Under the pieces are notes generated by a model, which was not told where the DNA came from, did no database searches, and saw nothing but the letters and a program-made list of their open reading frames with translations. Positions 1 through 9,310 of a stretch of DNA of 64,000 nt are shown piece by piece; the stretch's first letter is position 1; the number at the start of each line of letters is the position of its first letter. The position numbers and the translations under genes were made by a program. The DNA comes from Pseudaminobacter soli (ex Zhang et al. 2022) (GTDB lineage Bacteria; Pseudomonadota; Alphaproteobacteria; Rhizobiales; Rhizobiaceae), in the NCBI RefSeq assembly GCF_014595955.1, contig NZ_JABVCF010000001.1, forward strand, positions 124,001-188,000, read 5' to 3'.

Positions 1-2
1 TG

Positions 3-152
3 GAAAAGGTCTGGGATTTCCACTTCGACCCGAAGACCAGCGTCGTTGAAACCCACATCTCTCGCCTGCGCGCCAAGATCGACAAGCCATTCCAGACAGA
101 GTTGATCCACACTGCCCGGGGTGCGGGCTACAGCGTTGACGACCGCATCTGA
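3..152 (+). CDS. OmpR-family response regulator, C-terminal end (partial)
   Basis: The last 49 codons of a response regulator are visible, reading in from the window edge. The residues match the end of an OmpR/PhoB winged-helix DNA-binding domain: a VETHISRLRAKID recognition-helix segment followed by the wing signature IHTARGAGYSV. It would bind promoter DNA after phosphorylation by its kinase. The next gene is a histidine kinase whose likely GTG start overlaps this gene, so the two form a two-component pair. The receiver domain lies outside the window, and the regulon cannot be read. Confidence 0.9.
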   Translation, partial: EKVWDFHFDPKTSVVETHISRLRAKIDKPFQTELIHTARGAGYSVDDRI

Positions 153-1527
153 TCTGTTCAGCCGCACGGCTGTCCGGCTCTCGATCATCTTCGCGCTGCT
201 GATCGGGTCCACCGTGTTGGCAGGCGTGTCGATCATCTATTGGCAGCTTAGCGCCGGTATCGAGGAGGGGATCAAAGAGCGAGTCACCGAAAACCGCGAC
301 GCCCTGGCAGCGATCGACGCCAGCGATGGCTTCGGCGAGATGACCGAGGTCATCAACCGCGAGGCATCGTCGCAGAGGCCGACGGGCACTATCCTGCTGC
401 TGACCGATGGCAGCGGCAAGTTCGTGGCCGGCAATGTTGCCGGGATCGCCACCTTCGACGGTTGGCGGCTGATCGGAGAGAACGGTCTGGATCGGGTGAG
501 CGGCCTGACCAATCCGGACGACTCCTACTTTACCATGTGGTCTCCGGTCTCAAAGGGCATGCTGCTCGTCGGTGGCAGCGACCGCGACCTGCAAGTCGTC
601 CAGTCCACGCTTCTTGGCGGACTCCTCTGGGAACTCGCCGCACTCGTCATTTTGGCCGTAGCCTCCGGAACGCTTGTCGCACGGCGTGCACAGGTTCAGA
701 TCGATGCAATCTCCCGCGCGCTCGCCGCGGTGGCCAACGGCAAGCTAGCGCGACGCGTTGCGCGCCGCCACACTGGGGACGACCTCGATCGCGTCGCCGA
801 GCAGATCAATCACACACTCGACCAATTGCAGCGCGTCATAAAGCGCGTCGACCAGTCGTCCACCGACATTGCGCACGATCTCAAGCGGCCGATGGGCAGG
901 CTAAGACAGAAGCTCGACGTCGCGCTGCGGACCGCAACCGATGTACCGGCCTTCAGAACGGAGATCATAGCCTCACTCGAGGAACTCGATATCATCGTGG
1001 AGACGTTCGAAGCCTTGCTGCGCATTGCCCAGATCGAGGCAGGAGCGCGGCGTGAACGGTTCCGCCTGCTCGACCTGCGCAACCTGCTGACAGAGGTGAC
1101 GGAAATCTACCGGCCGGTGGTGGACGATGCAGGTGACGTGCTCGTCGTGCAGCTTCAGGGGTTCAACAGCGCAATCGTGAACGGCGACGGCGAACTGCTG
1201 GTCCAGTTGTTCGTGAACCTCATCGAGAACGCCATCCGTCATTGCCCGGCTGGAACCACAATCCGCGTGGCTCTGCATGTTGGCCTCAATGGGCCGCGGG
1301 TGGTGGTCGCCGACAGTGGCCCGGGAATCCCCCTCGAAGAGCGCGAGAAGGTGCTTCACCGACTCTACCGGCTGGAAAAGTCACGCTCCACGCCCGGAAG
1401 CGGACTTGGCCTCAGTCTGGTCGCGGCCATAGCGGAACTGCACGGCGCCCGCTTGACGCTGGACGACAACCACCCCGGCCTTCTGGTGCAGGTCGACTTT
1501 CCTCGACCGCCCACCGTCGCTCATTGA
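121..1527 (+). CDS. Sensor histidine kinase (partner of upstream response regulator)
   Basis: A 468-residue membrane kinase. Two hydrophobic segments (about residues 19-43 and 165-187) flank a periplasmic sensor region of roughly 120 residues. A HAMP-like linker follows, then a HisKA domain with the phospho-acceptor in DIAHDLKRP (near residue 254). The HATPase domain has an N box (NLIENAIRH), a G1 box (DSGPGIP) and a G2 box (GSGLGLSLV). The GTG at 121 overlaps the response regulator by 32 bases; a TTG at 136 is the alternative start. The proline after HDLKR is typical of QseC/TctE-like kinases. The signal it senses is unknown. Confidence 0.92.
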   Translation: MRATALTTASDLFSRTAVRLSIIFALLIGSTVLAGVSIIYWQLSAGIEEGIKERVTENRDALAAIDASDGFGEMTEVINREASSQRPTGTILLLTDGSGKFVAGNVAGIATFDGWRLIGENGLDRVSGLTNPDDSYFTMWSPVSKGMLLVGGSDRDLQVVQSTLLGGLLWELAALVILAVASGTLVARRAQVQIDAISRALAAVANGKLARRVARRHTGDDLDRVAEQINHTLDQLQRVIKRVDQSSTDIAHDLKRPMGRLRQKLDVALRTATDVPAFRTEIIASLEELDIIVETFEALLRIAQIEAGARRERFRLLDLRNLLTEVTEIYRPVVDDAGDVLVVQLQGFNSAIVNGDGELLVQLFVNLIENAIRHCPAGTTIRVALHVGLNGPRVVVADSGPGIPLEEREKVLHRLYRLEKSRSTPGSGLGLSLVAAIAELHGARLTLDDNHPGLLVQVDFPRPPTVAH

Positions 1528-1700
1528 ACCTTGCGGGCGGAGTCTAACCCCCACTCCCCCATGAACCGATCCGGCTCGGGATGAGCCGAAATTCAATCTT
1601 ACGAATCCGTAACTGCGGGGCCAAGGCGCGGCAATGTGCTGACAGCGATGATGCGCGCGATAGGGGCGTCGACACTCATCGGAGAGAAAGGGAGACATCC

Positions 1701-1805
1701 ATGATCATCAAGCGTGCGCTCGCGAGTGTCCTTGCCGCAACTATGCCGGCAGGCACGGCTCGCCGCGGCGCTGTCTCTGCGGCGCCCCACCCACGTTACC
1801 CTTGA
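1701..1805 (+). CDS. Short ORF with signal-like N-terminus, possibly a decayed gene
   Basis: A 34-codon ORF has a good ribosome binding site (AAGGGAG) and begins MIIKRALASVLAAT, like a signal peptide, but the rest is short, arginine- and proline-rich and matches nothing I know. It may be the remains of a third small secreted protein upstream of the two DUF1344-like genes, or a leader ORF. It stops 13 bases before the next start codon. Evidence for expression is only the ribosome binding site. Confidence 0.25.
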   Translation: MIIKRALASVLAATMPAGTARRGAVSAAPHPRYP

Positions 1806-1818
1806 AGGAGCAAAGACG

Positions 1819-2073
1819 ATGAGAAGCTTTGTGACGCCCGCCATTCTCGCCCTGATGGTCGGGTTTGGAGCCAGCGCCGCCGATGCGGCGACGATTACGG
1901 GCAGAATCGATCACGTCTATCCTCACCAGCGCAGGATCGTCGTGGACAATCACGTCTATCGCATGACGCCGCACACTTTCCGCACGACTACGATGCAGCG
2001 CGGCGAGCGCGCCCATGTGACCTATCACTGGTCTGGTGGCCATCGCTGGGCCACCAAGGTCACACGGGCCTGA
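1819..2073 (+). CDS. Small secreted protein, DUF1344-like
   Basis: An 84-residue protein with a clear signal peptide (positively charged start, hydrophobic core, cleavage probably after ADA near residue 23). The mature part (ITGRIDHVYPHQRRIVVDNHVYRM) has the same pattern as the DUF1344 protein encoded 180 bases downstream: a short beta-rich domain of the type G-I-D-...-I-V-D-N. It is rich in histidine and arginine and probably periplasmic. The ATG at 1819 is preceded by GGAGCAAAG. The biochemical role of the family is not known to me. Confidence 0.75.
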   Translation: MRSFVTPAILALMVGFGASAADAATITGRIDHVYPHQRRIVVDNHVYRMTPHTFRTTTMQRGERAHVTYHWSGGHRWATKVTRA

Positions 2074-2250
2074 GGGAGCGGCGAACACAATAGTGCGGTC
2101 GGCGCCGAAACTGGCACCCGTCGCACCGAAGTCCCTGAGGCCAGGGCGCCGTACGTTTTGATCACGGTCAAGGTGAGCGCACCTGCAAACTGGGACTCTT
2201 TCCGGGCTGGCATGTCGCCTCCCCGGCCATCCAGCAAAGGAGAACTGATC

Positions 2251-2505
2251 ATGAAACGCATTATCATTTCGACGATCGCGGCAACGGCGCTTTTCGGCGC
2301 CGGAGCGGCATTCGCAGCGGAGGCCACCGGCTCGATCAAGTCGATCGACGCTAAGAACCATCATATCATGCTGGACAACGGCCAGACCTACACCTTCCCC
2401 AGCAAGACCAACCTCTCGCAGTTGAAGGTCGGAGAGAAGGTGAAGATCAACTATCAGAACAAGGGCGGACGCCACGAGGCGAGCGCGGTTGCCCCTGCGA
2501 TGTAA
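2251..2505 (+). CDS. DUF1344 family small periplasmic protein
   Basis: An 84-residue protein with a signal peptide (MKRIIIST to AFAAE, cleavage near residue 22-23) and one DUF1344 domain (SIKSIDAKNHHIMLDNGQ). The domain is found widely in rhizobia and has no assigned function. AAAGGAG lies eight bases before the ATG. Its length and fold pattern match the gene just upstream, so the two are likely tandem paralogues, one more basic than the other. A strong terminator hairpin follows directly. Confidence 0.85.
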   Translation: MKRIIISTIAATALFGAGAAFAAEATGSIKSIDAKNHHIMLDNGQTYTFPSKTNLSQLKVGEKVKINYQNKGGRHEASAVAPAM

Positions 2506-2513
2506 AAGCTCAG

Positions 2514-2553
2514 GACGCAGGCCGCAGACTGCCCTCAGTCTGCGGCCTGCGTC
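2514..2553 (+). terminator. Perfect 18-bp hairpin after the DUF1344 gene
   Basis: Positions 2514-2531 and 2536-2553 are exact reverse complements (18 base pairs) around a four-base CCCT loop. It starts nine bases after the stop codon. There is no T-run behind it, so it may end transcription bidirectionally or stabilise the mRNA 3' end. It separates this gene from the converging metallophosphoesterase gene. Confidence 0.75.
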
Positions 2554-2640
2554 ATTCACGCAATCCTGCGAACCGCACAGCTTTATCCATTGAATTTCTT
2601 AAAGGAATTGATCTTCCCGCCCCCAGCGGACCTCCAACTA

Positions 2641-3870
2641 TCAATGACGATCCCGCTCCTCCAGAGAGTCGCTTCCCGACGAGCCAGGTGGAAGACTGGC
2701 CGGCTGCTCGAATAGTGATGGTCGCGGCTTCGCCAAGCCTGGCGCGAGCGGCTTGGAAAACGCGTGAGTGAACTCGATCCCGCCGTGCAGCAACCGCGCC
2801 TGCCCAAGCGCAACGTCCATGCGCCGCGAGGTGATCCGCACCAGCGCGAGGCCGCCCTTGAAACTTGCCACCGGCTTGAACACGTCGAACCTGCGTACCT
2901 TGTAGATCATCGGCGTATCGTGCTCATGGCCATGGAAGATGCCGATGACGTTGTAGCCGGCGAGCACCTCGAGCAGCGCCTCGCGTTCGGCCTCGCTCCA
3001 CCAATGCGGCACCCCGCTGCCCGAAGCGGTGAACCGTCCCGCCTGCGGGTCCCAGCGCTCCACCGAAAAAGAATCCCACCCGTAGTGCTGGAACAGGATG
3101 ACCGGCCGACCATCTGAGGCGTTCTGCGCGAGATCCGCCTTCAGCCAAGGCAGCCCGCTCGCCGCGCCCTTGTTCCGGTCCCCAGCGAAACGATGGGCCT
3201 GGACGAGGTGGAGGCGCCCCCAGTCCCAGGAGTAGTCGTCGGAGGCAAAATCATAGTTGCCGGCTGGCACGCGCGGCTTGAATACCACGCTGGGCCGATG
3301 CTGCAATTCGACATAGTCCCGCATCTCGCGCCGGTACCAGTCGATATCCGAGCGCGGACCGTCCTGGTCCAGATCATGGTTGCCGAGTCCGACAAAGACG
3401 GGGAAATGGACGCGATCAGGCCCGTGCCCCTGCCGATAGTGCTCGCTGAACTGCAGCAGTTGCCTACCTTCTTCCGGACGAGCGACTTGTCCTCCGCCAT
3501 CGTCGGTGATGTCGCCGCCGATCACCAGCCCAAGCGGCCTTCCAATCCGCGAGCCCGCCGAAACCAGCCCGCTCTGCGCGCCGCCGACCATTTCGGGCCA
3601 GCGCATGTGCGGCAGCCGGTTGAGCGCCTGCACATGACGCCTCAGGTTCTCGTCGGTCTTTCCCTGTTCGCCGCAATGCGGGCTGAGCTCAATGCCGACG
3701 CGGCAGGCGTGCATGTCGCTGGCGAAGATGAAGGTTACATCCAGGTCAGTCGGATCAGGGTCGGGAGCAGCGGAACCAGCGCCCGTGCGCAACATCGGGA
3801 GGGCAATCACGCCCGACAGGAAGGCCCGGCGACTGAGCGAAGTGGGCAGGCGAGATCTGGTCAAGAGCAT
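2641..3870 (-). CDS. Tat-exported calcineurin-like metallophosphoesterase
   Basis: A 409-residue protein that probably hydrolyses phosphoesters in the periplasm. The N-terminus SRRAFLSGVIALPM is a twin-arginine signal. The metal-ligand series of the metallophosphoesterase fold is complete: a DMH motif (FASDMHACR), GGDITDD, GLGNHDLD, QHYGWD and GIFHGHEHD. I chose the ATG at 3870 because it puts the Tat motif near the N-terminus; the open frame extends to 3975 without a convincing start. The substrate cannot be told. It converges on the DUF1344 pair. Confidence 0.85.
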   Translation of the reverse strand: MLLTRSRLPTSLSRRAFLSGVIALPMLRTGAGSAAPDPDPTDLDVTFIFASDMHACRVGIELSPHCGEQGKTDENLRRHVQALNRLPHMRWPEMVGGAQSGLVSAGSRIGRPLGLVIGGDITDDGGGQVARPEEGRQLLQFSEHYRQGHGPDRVHFPVFVGLGNHDLDQDGPRSDIDWYRREMRDYVELQHRPSVVFKPRVPAGNYDFASDDYSWDWGRLHLVQAHRFAGDRNKGAASGLPWLKADLAQNASDGRPVILFQHYGWDSFSVERWDPQAGRFTASGSGVPHWWSEAEREALLEVLAGYNVIGIFHGHEHDTPMIYKVRRFDVFKPVASFKGGLALVRITSRRMDVALGQARLLHGGIEFTHAFSKPLAPGLAKPRPSLFEQPASLPPGSSGSDSLEERDRH

Positions 3871-4104
3871 GTCTTGCTGCTTCACCCCGACAAGGCCAGA
3901 ATATCGGGGCCAAGCACTTCGCACAACGCCCCTGGTCGGCACCTGGCGGAAGAGGTGCTCTGCCGGACCAACCAAGGCGATGAATGCGGCGTGGTTTGTT
4001 AGGGCGGCGGCTGGTGCATCGCTCGGACCGCTGCGAACAATGTGGAGGCACCTCCGTTCGGAGGGATGGCGGTTCTCCTACTCCCGCGGACTAGGAATGA
4101 AGCG

Positions 4105-4710
4105 ATGCAGCTTCTGTCGAATTCCTCCTGGCTGGGTGCAGCATCGGCCCTGTTTCTAGGCAGCTTCTTGCAAGAGGATCTGGCCGTTCTAGCGGGGGCG
4201 GCCTACATCAGCGAGGCAGGGCTTCCCTGGCCGGTCGCATTCGCCGGCCTACTCAGCGGGTTTGTAGCCAGCGACCTTGCAGTTTACGGTCTGGGCCGGG
4301 CCGCTAGCCGGATCCCCCGTCTCAGAGGCCTCCTCATCACCGAGCGGGTACAGAATGCGCGTGACTGGCTTTCGGAGCACCTGTTTCCGGCCGTGTTCGT
4401 CTGCCATGTCGTGCCAGGCCTACTATGGGCAACCTTCATCGCCTGCGGCTGGTTCCGCGTCCCGGTGCGACGCTTCGTTCTGGCCAGCCTGGTGACCGCA
4501 GCGGCTTACATTGCGGTCCTGCTTTTCCTGCTCGTCCAATTCGGGCAGTTCATCAGGCAGGACCTCGGATACTGGGCGTGGGGAGCCCTCGCCGCGCTCC
4601 TGCTGGCCTCGGGGATCCTTGTGAAGACGAGGCCCGGCTGGGCGACATTGTCGAAGACGGTTTCCCGTTTCAACGATCTCGTTCGGCGGGTTTGGTCGCG
4701 CCGAAACTGA
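4105..4710 (+). CDS. DedA/VTT-domain membrane protein
   Basis: About 201 residues with several hydrophobic helices. The segment FLGSFLQEDLAVLAGAAYISEAGL and the later GLGRAAS and FVCHVVPGLLWATFIACG stretches follow the DedA/SNARE-associated (VTT) pattern, including an acidic residue in the first re-entrant loop and an arginine/proline-containing second one. These proteins scramble or flip lipid carriers in the inner membrane. The ATG at 4105 has AGGA upstream; the longer open frame from 4042 adds an unlikely leader. It is divergent from the metallophosphoesterase gene. Confidence 0.8.
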   Translation: MQLLSNSSWLGAASALFLGSFLQEDLAVLAGAAYISEAGLPWPVAFAGLLSGFVASDLAVYGLGRAASRIPRLRGLLITERVQNARDWLSEHLFPAVFVCHVVPGLLWATFIACGWFRVPVRRFVLASLVTAAAYIAVLLFLLVQFGQFIRQDLGYWAWGALAALLLASGILVKTRPGWATLSKTVSRFNDLVRRVWSRRN

Positions 4711-4745
4711 CTGCTGGCTCGCTGACTAGCCTTATAAGGCAGGTG

Positions 4746-4946
4746 TCACACCTCTTTGGAGCGGTGGCCGCTCGCCGTTACGTCGACTTCCGGATCCGGC
4801 ATTACAGGTCCGCGCTCGTCCTCGGATGTTCCGGCCTCGAACTCCTGGACTGCCTGATCCCAGCATTCCTGCTCGCGTTCGGGCGGCCGTCCTTTGCTCT
4901 CCCAGAGTTCCTGAGCACGCTTCTTGATCCACTCGATCTTGTCCAT
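4746..4946 (-). CDS. DUF2934 small protein
   Basis: A 66-residue soluble protein. The first 35 residues (IEWIKKRAQELWESKGRP followed by E-Q-E-CWDQA) match the DUF2934 pattern, a short helical domain that is common in rhizobia. The tail is acidic and proline-containing and looks disordered. The function is unknown. It is encoded convergently with the DedA-family gene, and its ATG has GGAGGA upstream. Confidence 0.8.
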   Translation of the reverse strand: MDKIEWIKKRAQELWESKGRPPEREQECWDQAVQEFEAGTSEDERGPVMPDPEVDVTASGHRSKEV

Positions 4947-5044
4947 CGCACGCTCCTCCTTGCCGGCCTAACTCGGACCCCAGACGATTGTTGCGGTGAA
5001 GCGGGCGTGCGGCTGCGGGCGGGGGTCGAGGAAGAACGCCACCA

Positions 5045-5905
5045 ATGGAACCGGAACCAAGCCCGACCTGTTCAAGAGTACCCGCCAACGATGGGAGACG
5101 GCATCTCTTGAGCGTTCTTTCCGAGCAGCCGAACGAGGTGTTGATCGAGGCAAAAGCCGTCCCGACGCTCGGCAACCCCGACGCCGAGGCGTTCTACACG
5201 GAAGCGATCAAGGAACTCGTAGCGAGCGGGATCCCGTTTCTCCTGGCCGGCACCTATGCCGTGAGCGCCTATACCGGCCTCACTCGCGAAACCAAGGACC
5301 TCGACATCTTCTGCAAGGCCGGGGACTATCCCCGCATCCTCGCCCACTTCCAGGAACTGGGCTACTCCGTTGAGATCGAGGACGACCGGTGGCTGGGCAA
5401 GGTTTTCAAGGGCAAGGCGTTCTTTGACGTCATCTTCGCCTCCTCCAACGGTACCATGCCGGTCGGAGATGCCTGGTTCGAGCATGCCCGCGAGATCGAG
5501 CTTCTCGGCCAAAGGGTCCGCATCATCGGGCCGACTGAACTCATCTGGTCGAAAGCCTTCATCCAGGTCAGGCACCGCTATGATGGCCCGGACATCGCCC
5601 ACGTCCTCTTGAAAGCCTACGACCAGATCGATTGGCAGAGATTGCTGGACTGCATGGAGGTCCACTGGGAAGTGCTCCTCGTCCACCTGCTCAACTTCCG
5701 CTGGATCTATCCCAGCGAGCGCTCGCGCATCCCCGAATGGTTGATGGACGAGTTGCTCGAACGGCTGGCTCAACAGCGGAAGCTCCCGCCCTCGAACATG
5801 AAGGTTTGCCGCGGACGTATGTATTCGCGGATCGACTACGAACCCGACGTCAAGGAATGGGGGTTTGCCGACGTCGGCGGCGAAGGCGAATGGCGGAACG
5901 ACTGA
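5045..5905 (+). CDS. Nucleotidyltransferase-fold protein (MNT/AbiEii-like)
   Basis: A protein of up to 286 residues. The core FLLAGTYAVSAYTGLTRETKDLDIF has the G-(G/T)-x-A-V and T-K-D-L-D-I pattern of the minimal nucleotidyltransferase fold, with the DLD acidic pair near residue 86 as metal ligands and a further acid in FFDVIF. Related proteins transfer nucleotides to proteins or RNA, but the target cannot be inferred. The start is uncertain: ATG at 5045 or TTG at 5108, the latter removing a low-complexity leader. It is 14 bases from the next gene and probably cotranscribed with it. Confidence 0.75.
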   Translation: MEPEPSPTCSRVPANDGRRHLLSVLSEQPNEVLIEAKAVPTLGNPDAEAFYTEAIKELVASGIPFLLAGTYAVSAYTGLTRETKDLDIFCKAGDYPRILAHFQELGYSVEIEDDRWLGKVFKGKAFFDVIFASSNGTMPVGDAWFEHAREIELLGQRVRIIGPTELIWSKAFIQVRHRYDGPDIAHVLLKAYDQIDWQRLLDCMEVHWEVLLVHLLNFRWIYPSERSRIPEWLMDELLERLAQQRKLPPSNMKVCRGRMYSRIDYEPDVKEWGFADVGGEGEWRND

Positions 5906-5919
5906 GGTGCGCGGGCTTA

Positions 5920-6642
5920 ATGATGGCTGACCAGAAGACACTCAAGATCGCCGCGATCGGCGATATCCATGTGAAGGAGAATCGCGAGGCGACGCTGCAC
6001 GATCTCTTTACCGAGATTTCCAAGGCAGCTGACGTATTGGTCATCACTGGGGATCTGACGGATCTCGGCAAGGTTCGCGAAGCCGAACTCCTGGCCGAGG
6101 ACCTGCGCGCCTGCGCCATCCCGGTCGTAGGCGTCCTCGGCAACCATGACTACGAAAGCGACTGCGCGGAGGAAGTCGGAAACATCCTCCGCCAGGCCGG
6201 CATGACCCTGCTCGAGGGCCAGTCGACAGAGATCGACGGCGTCGGGTTCGTCGGCGTGAAAGGTTTTATTGGCGGCTTCGGGCGGCGCATGCTCGGCTCG
6301 TTCGGCGAGCCCACGATCAAGGCGCTAGTAGGAGAAACTGTGAACGAGGCCATCCGCCTGGAGAACGCGATGCGTCGCGTGCGCACGGAACGCACCCTTG
6401 TGGTGCTGCACTACGCGCCGATCGTCGACACTGTCGCCGGAGAGCCGCCGGAGATCTTCCCCTTCCTGGGCTCGTCCCGGCTCGCCGAGACGATAGACCG
6501 TTTTCGGGTGAGTGCCGTCGTGCATGGTCATGCGCATCGCGGCGCTTATGAGGGGCGCACGCCGGGCGGCGCACCGGTCTACAACGTCGCCGCACACATC
6601 GAGAAACCGACCGGCCGGCCTTACGCGCTGCTCGAAATCTGA
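5920..6642 (+). CDS. Cytoplasmic metallophosphoesterase
   Basis: A 240-residue calcineurin-like phosphoesterase without a signal peptide. The metal-binding series is complete: GDIHVK, TGDLTD, GVLGNHDYE, LHYAP and VHGHAHRG. It is shorter than and different from the Tat-exported enzyme at 2641. Two in-frame ATGs stand together at 5920 and 5923, with GAGGTG upstream at the end of the preceding gene. The coupling to the nucleotidyltransferase-fold gene suggests a shared nucleotide or RNA substrate, but that is inference. Confidence 0.85.
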   Translation: MMADQKTLKIAAIGDIHVKENREATLHDLFTEISKAADVLVITGDLTDLGKVREAELLAEDLRACAIPVVGVLGNHDYESDCAEEVGNILRQAGMTLLEGQSTEIDGVGFVGVKGFIGGFGRRMLGSFGEPTIKALVGETVNEAIRLENAMRRVRTERTLVVLHYAPIVDTVAGEPPEIFPFLGSSRLAETIDRFRVSAVVHGHAHRGAYEGRTPGGAPVYNVAAHIEKPTGRPYALLEI

Positions 6643-6659
6643 GTTTGGCGTATTCTGGC

Positions 6660-6753
6660 CATTTGGAACTCCCGAAGGGAACCCGCGGGCCGCTAACGGT
6701 CGGGGCTGTCGCCCGCCCATCCCCTTTTATTGTTCCCCTCGGGGTGCCAAATG
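6660..6753. repeat. Long imperfect inverted repeat upstream of purL
   Basis: Positions 6660-6682 and 6732-6753 pair as an imperfect inverted repeat (CATTTGG...GGGAAC against GTTCCC...CCAAATG), and inside it GCGGGC pairs with GCCCGC. The whole forms a possible two-tier hairpin of about 94 bases between the metallophosphoesterase stop and the purL start. It could be a terminator, a structured purL leader or a mobile palindromic element; the sequence does not decide. Confidence 0.55.
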
Positions 6754-6809
6754 AGAGGGGCTTGCGATAAGACACCGCCGATCCCTCCATCACAGCGCCA
6801 CCGATCCCG

Positions 6810-9023
6810 ATGACAATCAGCAATTCCGTTCCGATCACGCCGGACCTCATTGCGGCCCATGGCCTCAAGCCCGACGAGTATCAGCGCATCCTTGATCTGA
6901 TCGGCCGCGAGCCGACCTATACGGAACTCGGCATCTTCTCGGCGATGTGGAACGAGCACTGCTCGTACAAGTCTTCGAAGAAATGGCTGCGCACGCTGCC
7001 GACGACTGGCTCGCAGGTGATCCAGGGGCCGGGCGAAAACGCCGGTGTGGTCGACATCGGCGACGGCCAGTGCGTCGTCTTCAAAATGGAGAGCCACAAC
7101 CACCCCTCCTACATCGAACCCTACCAGGGTGCGGCGACGGGCGTGGGCGGCATTCTGCGCGACGTCTTCACCATGGGCGCACGGCCGATTGCGGCGATGA
7201 ACGCGCTGCGCTTCGGCGAGCCCGATCACCCGAAGACCAGGCATCTCGTGGCCGGCGTCGTTTCCGGGATAGGCGGCTACGGCAACGCGTTCGGCGTGCC
7301 GACCGTCGGCGGCGAGGTCAATTTCGACGCGCGCTACAACGGCAACTGCCTCGTCAACGCATTCGCGGCCGGACTGGCCGAAAGCGATGGCATCTTCTAC
7401 TCGAAGGCCTCGGGCGTCGGCCTGCCCGTGGTCTATCTCGGCGCCAAGACTGGTCGCGATGGCGTCGGCGGTGCGACGATGGCCTCGGCCGAGTTCGACG
7501 ATGAAATTGAGGAGAAGCGGCCCACCGTCCAGGTCGGGGATCCCTTCACCGAAAAGTGCCTGCTCGAGGCCTGCCTCGAACTAATGAAAACCGGCGCTGT
7601 GATCGCGATCCAAGACATGGGCGCGGCCGGCCTCACCTGCTCGGCGGTCGAGATGGGCGCCAAGGGCGATCTCGGCATCGAACTCGATCTCGACACGGTG
7701 CCGGTGCGCGAGGAGCGCATGAGCGCCTACGAGATGATGCTGTCGGAGAGCCAGGAGCGCATGCTCATGGTGCTCAGGCCCGAGAAGGAGGAAGAAGCCG
7801 AAGCGATCTTCCGCAAATGGGGGCTCGACTTCGCCATCGTCGGCCGCACCACCGATGACCTGCGATTCCGCGTGCTGCACGAGGGCGAGGAAGTCGCCAA
7901 CCTGCCGATCAAGGAGCTTGGTGACGAGGCGCCGGAATACGACCGCCCCTGGATAGAGCCATCGAAGCCGGCGCCGCTCGCGTCTGGCGATATCCCGCAA
8001 GCCGACATTGCCGACGCGCTGCTCAAAATGCTCGGCGGGCCGGATCTCTCCAGCCGGCGCTGGGTGTGGGAGCAGTACGATACGCTGATCGGGGCCAATA
8101 GCCTGCAGATCCCCGGCGGCGACGCTGGCGTCGTCCGCGTCGATGGCCACCCAACCAAGGCGCTCGCCTTCACTTCCGACGTGACACCGCGCTATTGTGA
8201 GGCAAATCCTTTCGAAGGCGGCAAGCAGGCCGTGGCTGAATGCTGGCGCAACCTGACGGCGGTCGGAGCCGAACCGCTGGCCGCAACCGACAATCTCAAC
8301 TTCGGCAACCCCGAACGACCCGAGATCATGGGCCAGTTGGTCAAGGCGATCCAGGGGATCGGCGAGGCCTGCCGCGCGCTCGCCTTCCCGATCGTCTCCG
8401 GCAATGTCTCGCTCTACAACGAGACCAACGGCCGAGGTATCCTGCCGACGCCGACGATCGGCGGCGTGGGGCTCATCCGCGACTGGTCGAAGATGGCCCG
8501 CATCCGCTTCGCCGCCGCGGGGGAGGTCATCCTGCTGATCGGCGCCCCGGCTGGCTGGGGATCGCACCTCGGGCAGTCGATCTATCTGCGCGACATCCAC
8601 GGCCGCAGCGACGGTCCTCCTCCGCCGGTCGATCTGGCGCACGAGAAAGCGGTCGGCGACTTTGTCCGGGCACTGATCACGAAAGGCCAGGCGACCGCCG
8701 TCCACGACCTTTCCGATGGTGGGCTCGCCGTGGCCCTCGCGGAGATGGCGATGGCGTCCGGCATCGGTGCCGAATGCGAACTCCCCTCCTCCGCCGATCC
8801 GATTGCTGTCTGGTTCGGCGAGGACCAGGGTCGCTATCTCGTCACCGCTGCCCACGGAGCAGTCCGGGCTATCCTCGAAAAAGCCGCGCAGCACGGCGTC
8901 GCGGCTGCCACCGTTGGTCGCACGGGCGGCTTCGAATTGAAACTGGCGGGGGCTCGTGCGATACCGGTTTCAGAATTGAAGCAGGCCCACGAGGCTTGGT
9001 TTCCGAACTTCATGGGCGAGTAA
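6810..9023 (+). CDS. purL: Phosphoribosylformylglycinamidine synthase subunit PurL
   Basis: The 737-residue small-type PurL, the synthetase subunit that works with PurS and PurQ to turn FGAR into FGAM in purine synthesis using ATP and glutamine-derived ammonia. Family motifs are clear: [10 protein letters not shown] near residue 50, the HNHPS motif with [14 protein letters not shown], the DMGAAGL segment and the second half with DNLNFGNPE and [10 protein letters not shown]. The length is the usual one for Bacillus/rhizobial-type PurL. bolA follows after ten bases, an arrangement common in Alphaproteobacteria. Confidence 0.98.
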   Translation: MTISNSVPITPDLIAAHGLKPDEYQRILDLIGREPTYTELGIFSAMWNEHCSYKSSKKWLRTLPTTGSQVIQGPGENAGVVDIGDGQCVVFKMESHNHPSYIEPYQGAATGVGGILRDVFTMGARPIAAMNALRFGEPDHPKTRHLVAGVVSGIGGYGNAFGVPTVGGEVNFDARYNGNCLVNAFAAGLAESDGIFYSKASGVGLPVVYLGAKTGRDGVGGATMASAEFDDEIEEKRPTVQVGDPFTEKCLLEACLELMKTGAVIAIQDMGAAGLTCSAVEMGAKGDLGIELDLDTVPVREERMSAYEMMLSESQERMLMVLRPEKEEEAEAIFRKWGLDFAIVGRTTDDLRFRVLHEGEEVANLPIKELGDEAPEYDRPWIEPSKPAPLASGDIPQADIADALLKMLGGPDLSSRRWVWEQYDTLIGANSLQIPGGDAGVVRVDGHPTKALAFTSDVTPRYCEANPFEGGKQAVAECWRNLTAVGAEPLAATDNLNFGNPERPEIMGQLVKAIQGIGEACRALAFPIVSGNVSLYNETNGRGILPTPTIGGVGLIRDWSKMARIRFAAAGEVILLIGAPAGWGSHLGQSIYLRDIHGRSDGPPPPVDLAHEKAVGDFVRALITKGQATAVHDLSDGGLAVALAEMAMASGIGAECELPSSADPIAVWFGEDQGRYLVTAAHGAVRAILEKAAQHGVAAATVGRTGGFELKLAGARAIPVSELKQAHEAWFPNFMGE

Positions 9024-9033
9024 GAGGCGGTAC

Positions 9034-9267
9034 ATGGCTATGGACGCGCGCGATATCGAGCGCATGATCAAGGAAGGCATTCCGGATGCCAAGGTGACGA
9101 TCCGCGATCTCGCCGGCGACGGCGACCATTACGCCGCCGAAGTCGTGGCGGAGAGTTTTCGCGGCAAAAGCCGGGTGCAGCAGCACCAAATGGTCTACAA
9201 CGCCCTCAAGGGCAACATGGGCGGCGTGTTGCACGCGCTTGCCCTGCAGACCAGCGTGCCGGACTGA
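9034..9267 (+). CDS. bolA: BolA family protein
   Basis: A 77-residue BolA-like protein that likely binds a [2Fe-2S] cluster with a monothiol glutaredoxin and acts in iron-sulphur trafficking. It has the family core: amphipathic start (IERMIKEGIPDAKVTIRDLAGDGDHY), then ESFRGKSRVQQHQMVYNAL and the C-terminal VLHALALQT. The conserved histidine sits in QQHQMVY. It is ten bases behind purL, preceded by AAGAGG. The glutaredoxin gene that often follows in rhizobia is not here; the next gene is on the opposite strand. Confidence 0.93.
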   Translation: MAMDARDIERMIKEGIPDAKVTIRDLAGDGDHYAAEVVAESFRGKSRVQQHQMVYNALKGNMGGVLHALALQTSVPD

Positions 9268-9310
9268 CGACGCTTTCTGAGGGCGTGGAGCAGGCGCCCT
9301 GCTTCATGCC

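Noticed and set aside
7581-8894. 437-codon minus-strand open frame inside purL
   Set aside because: It is a shadow of purL with low-complexity charged sequence.
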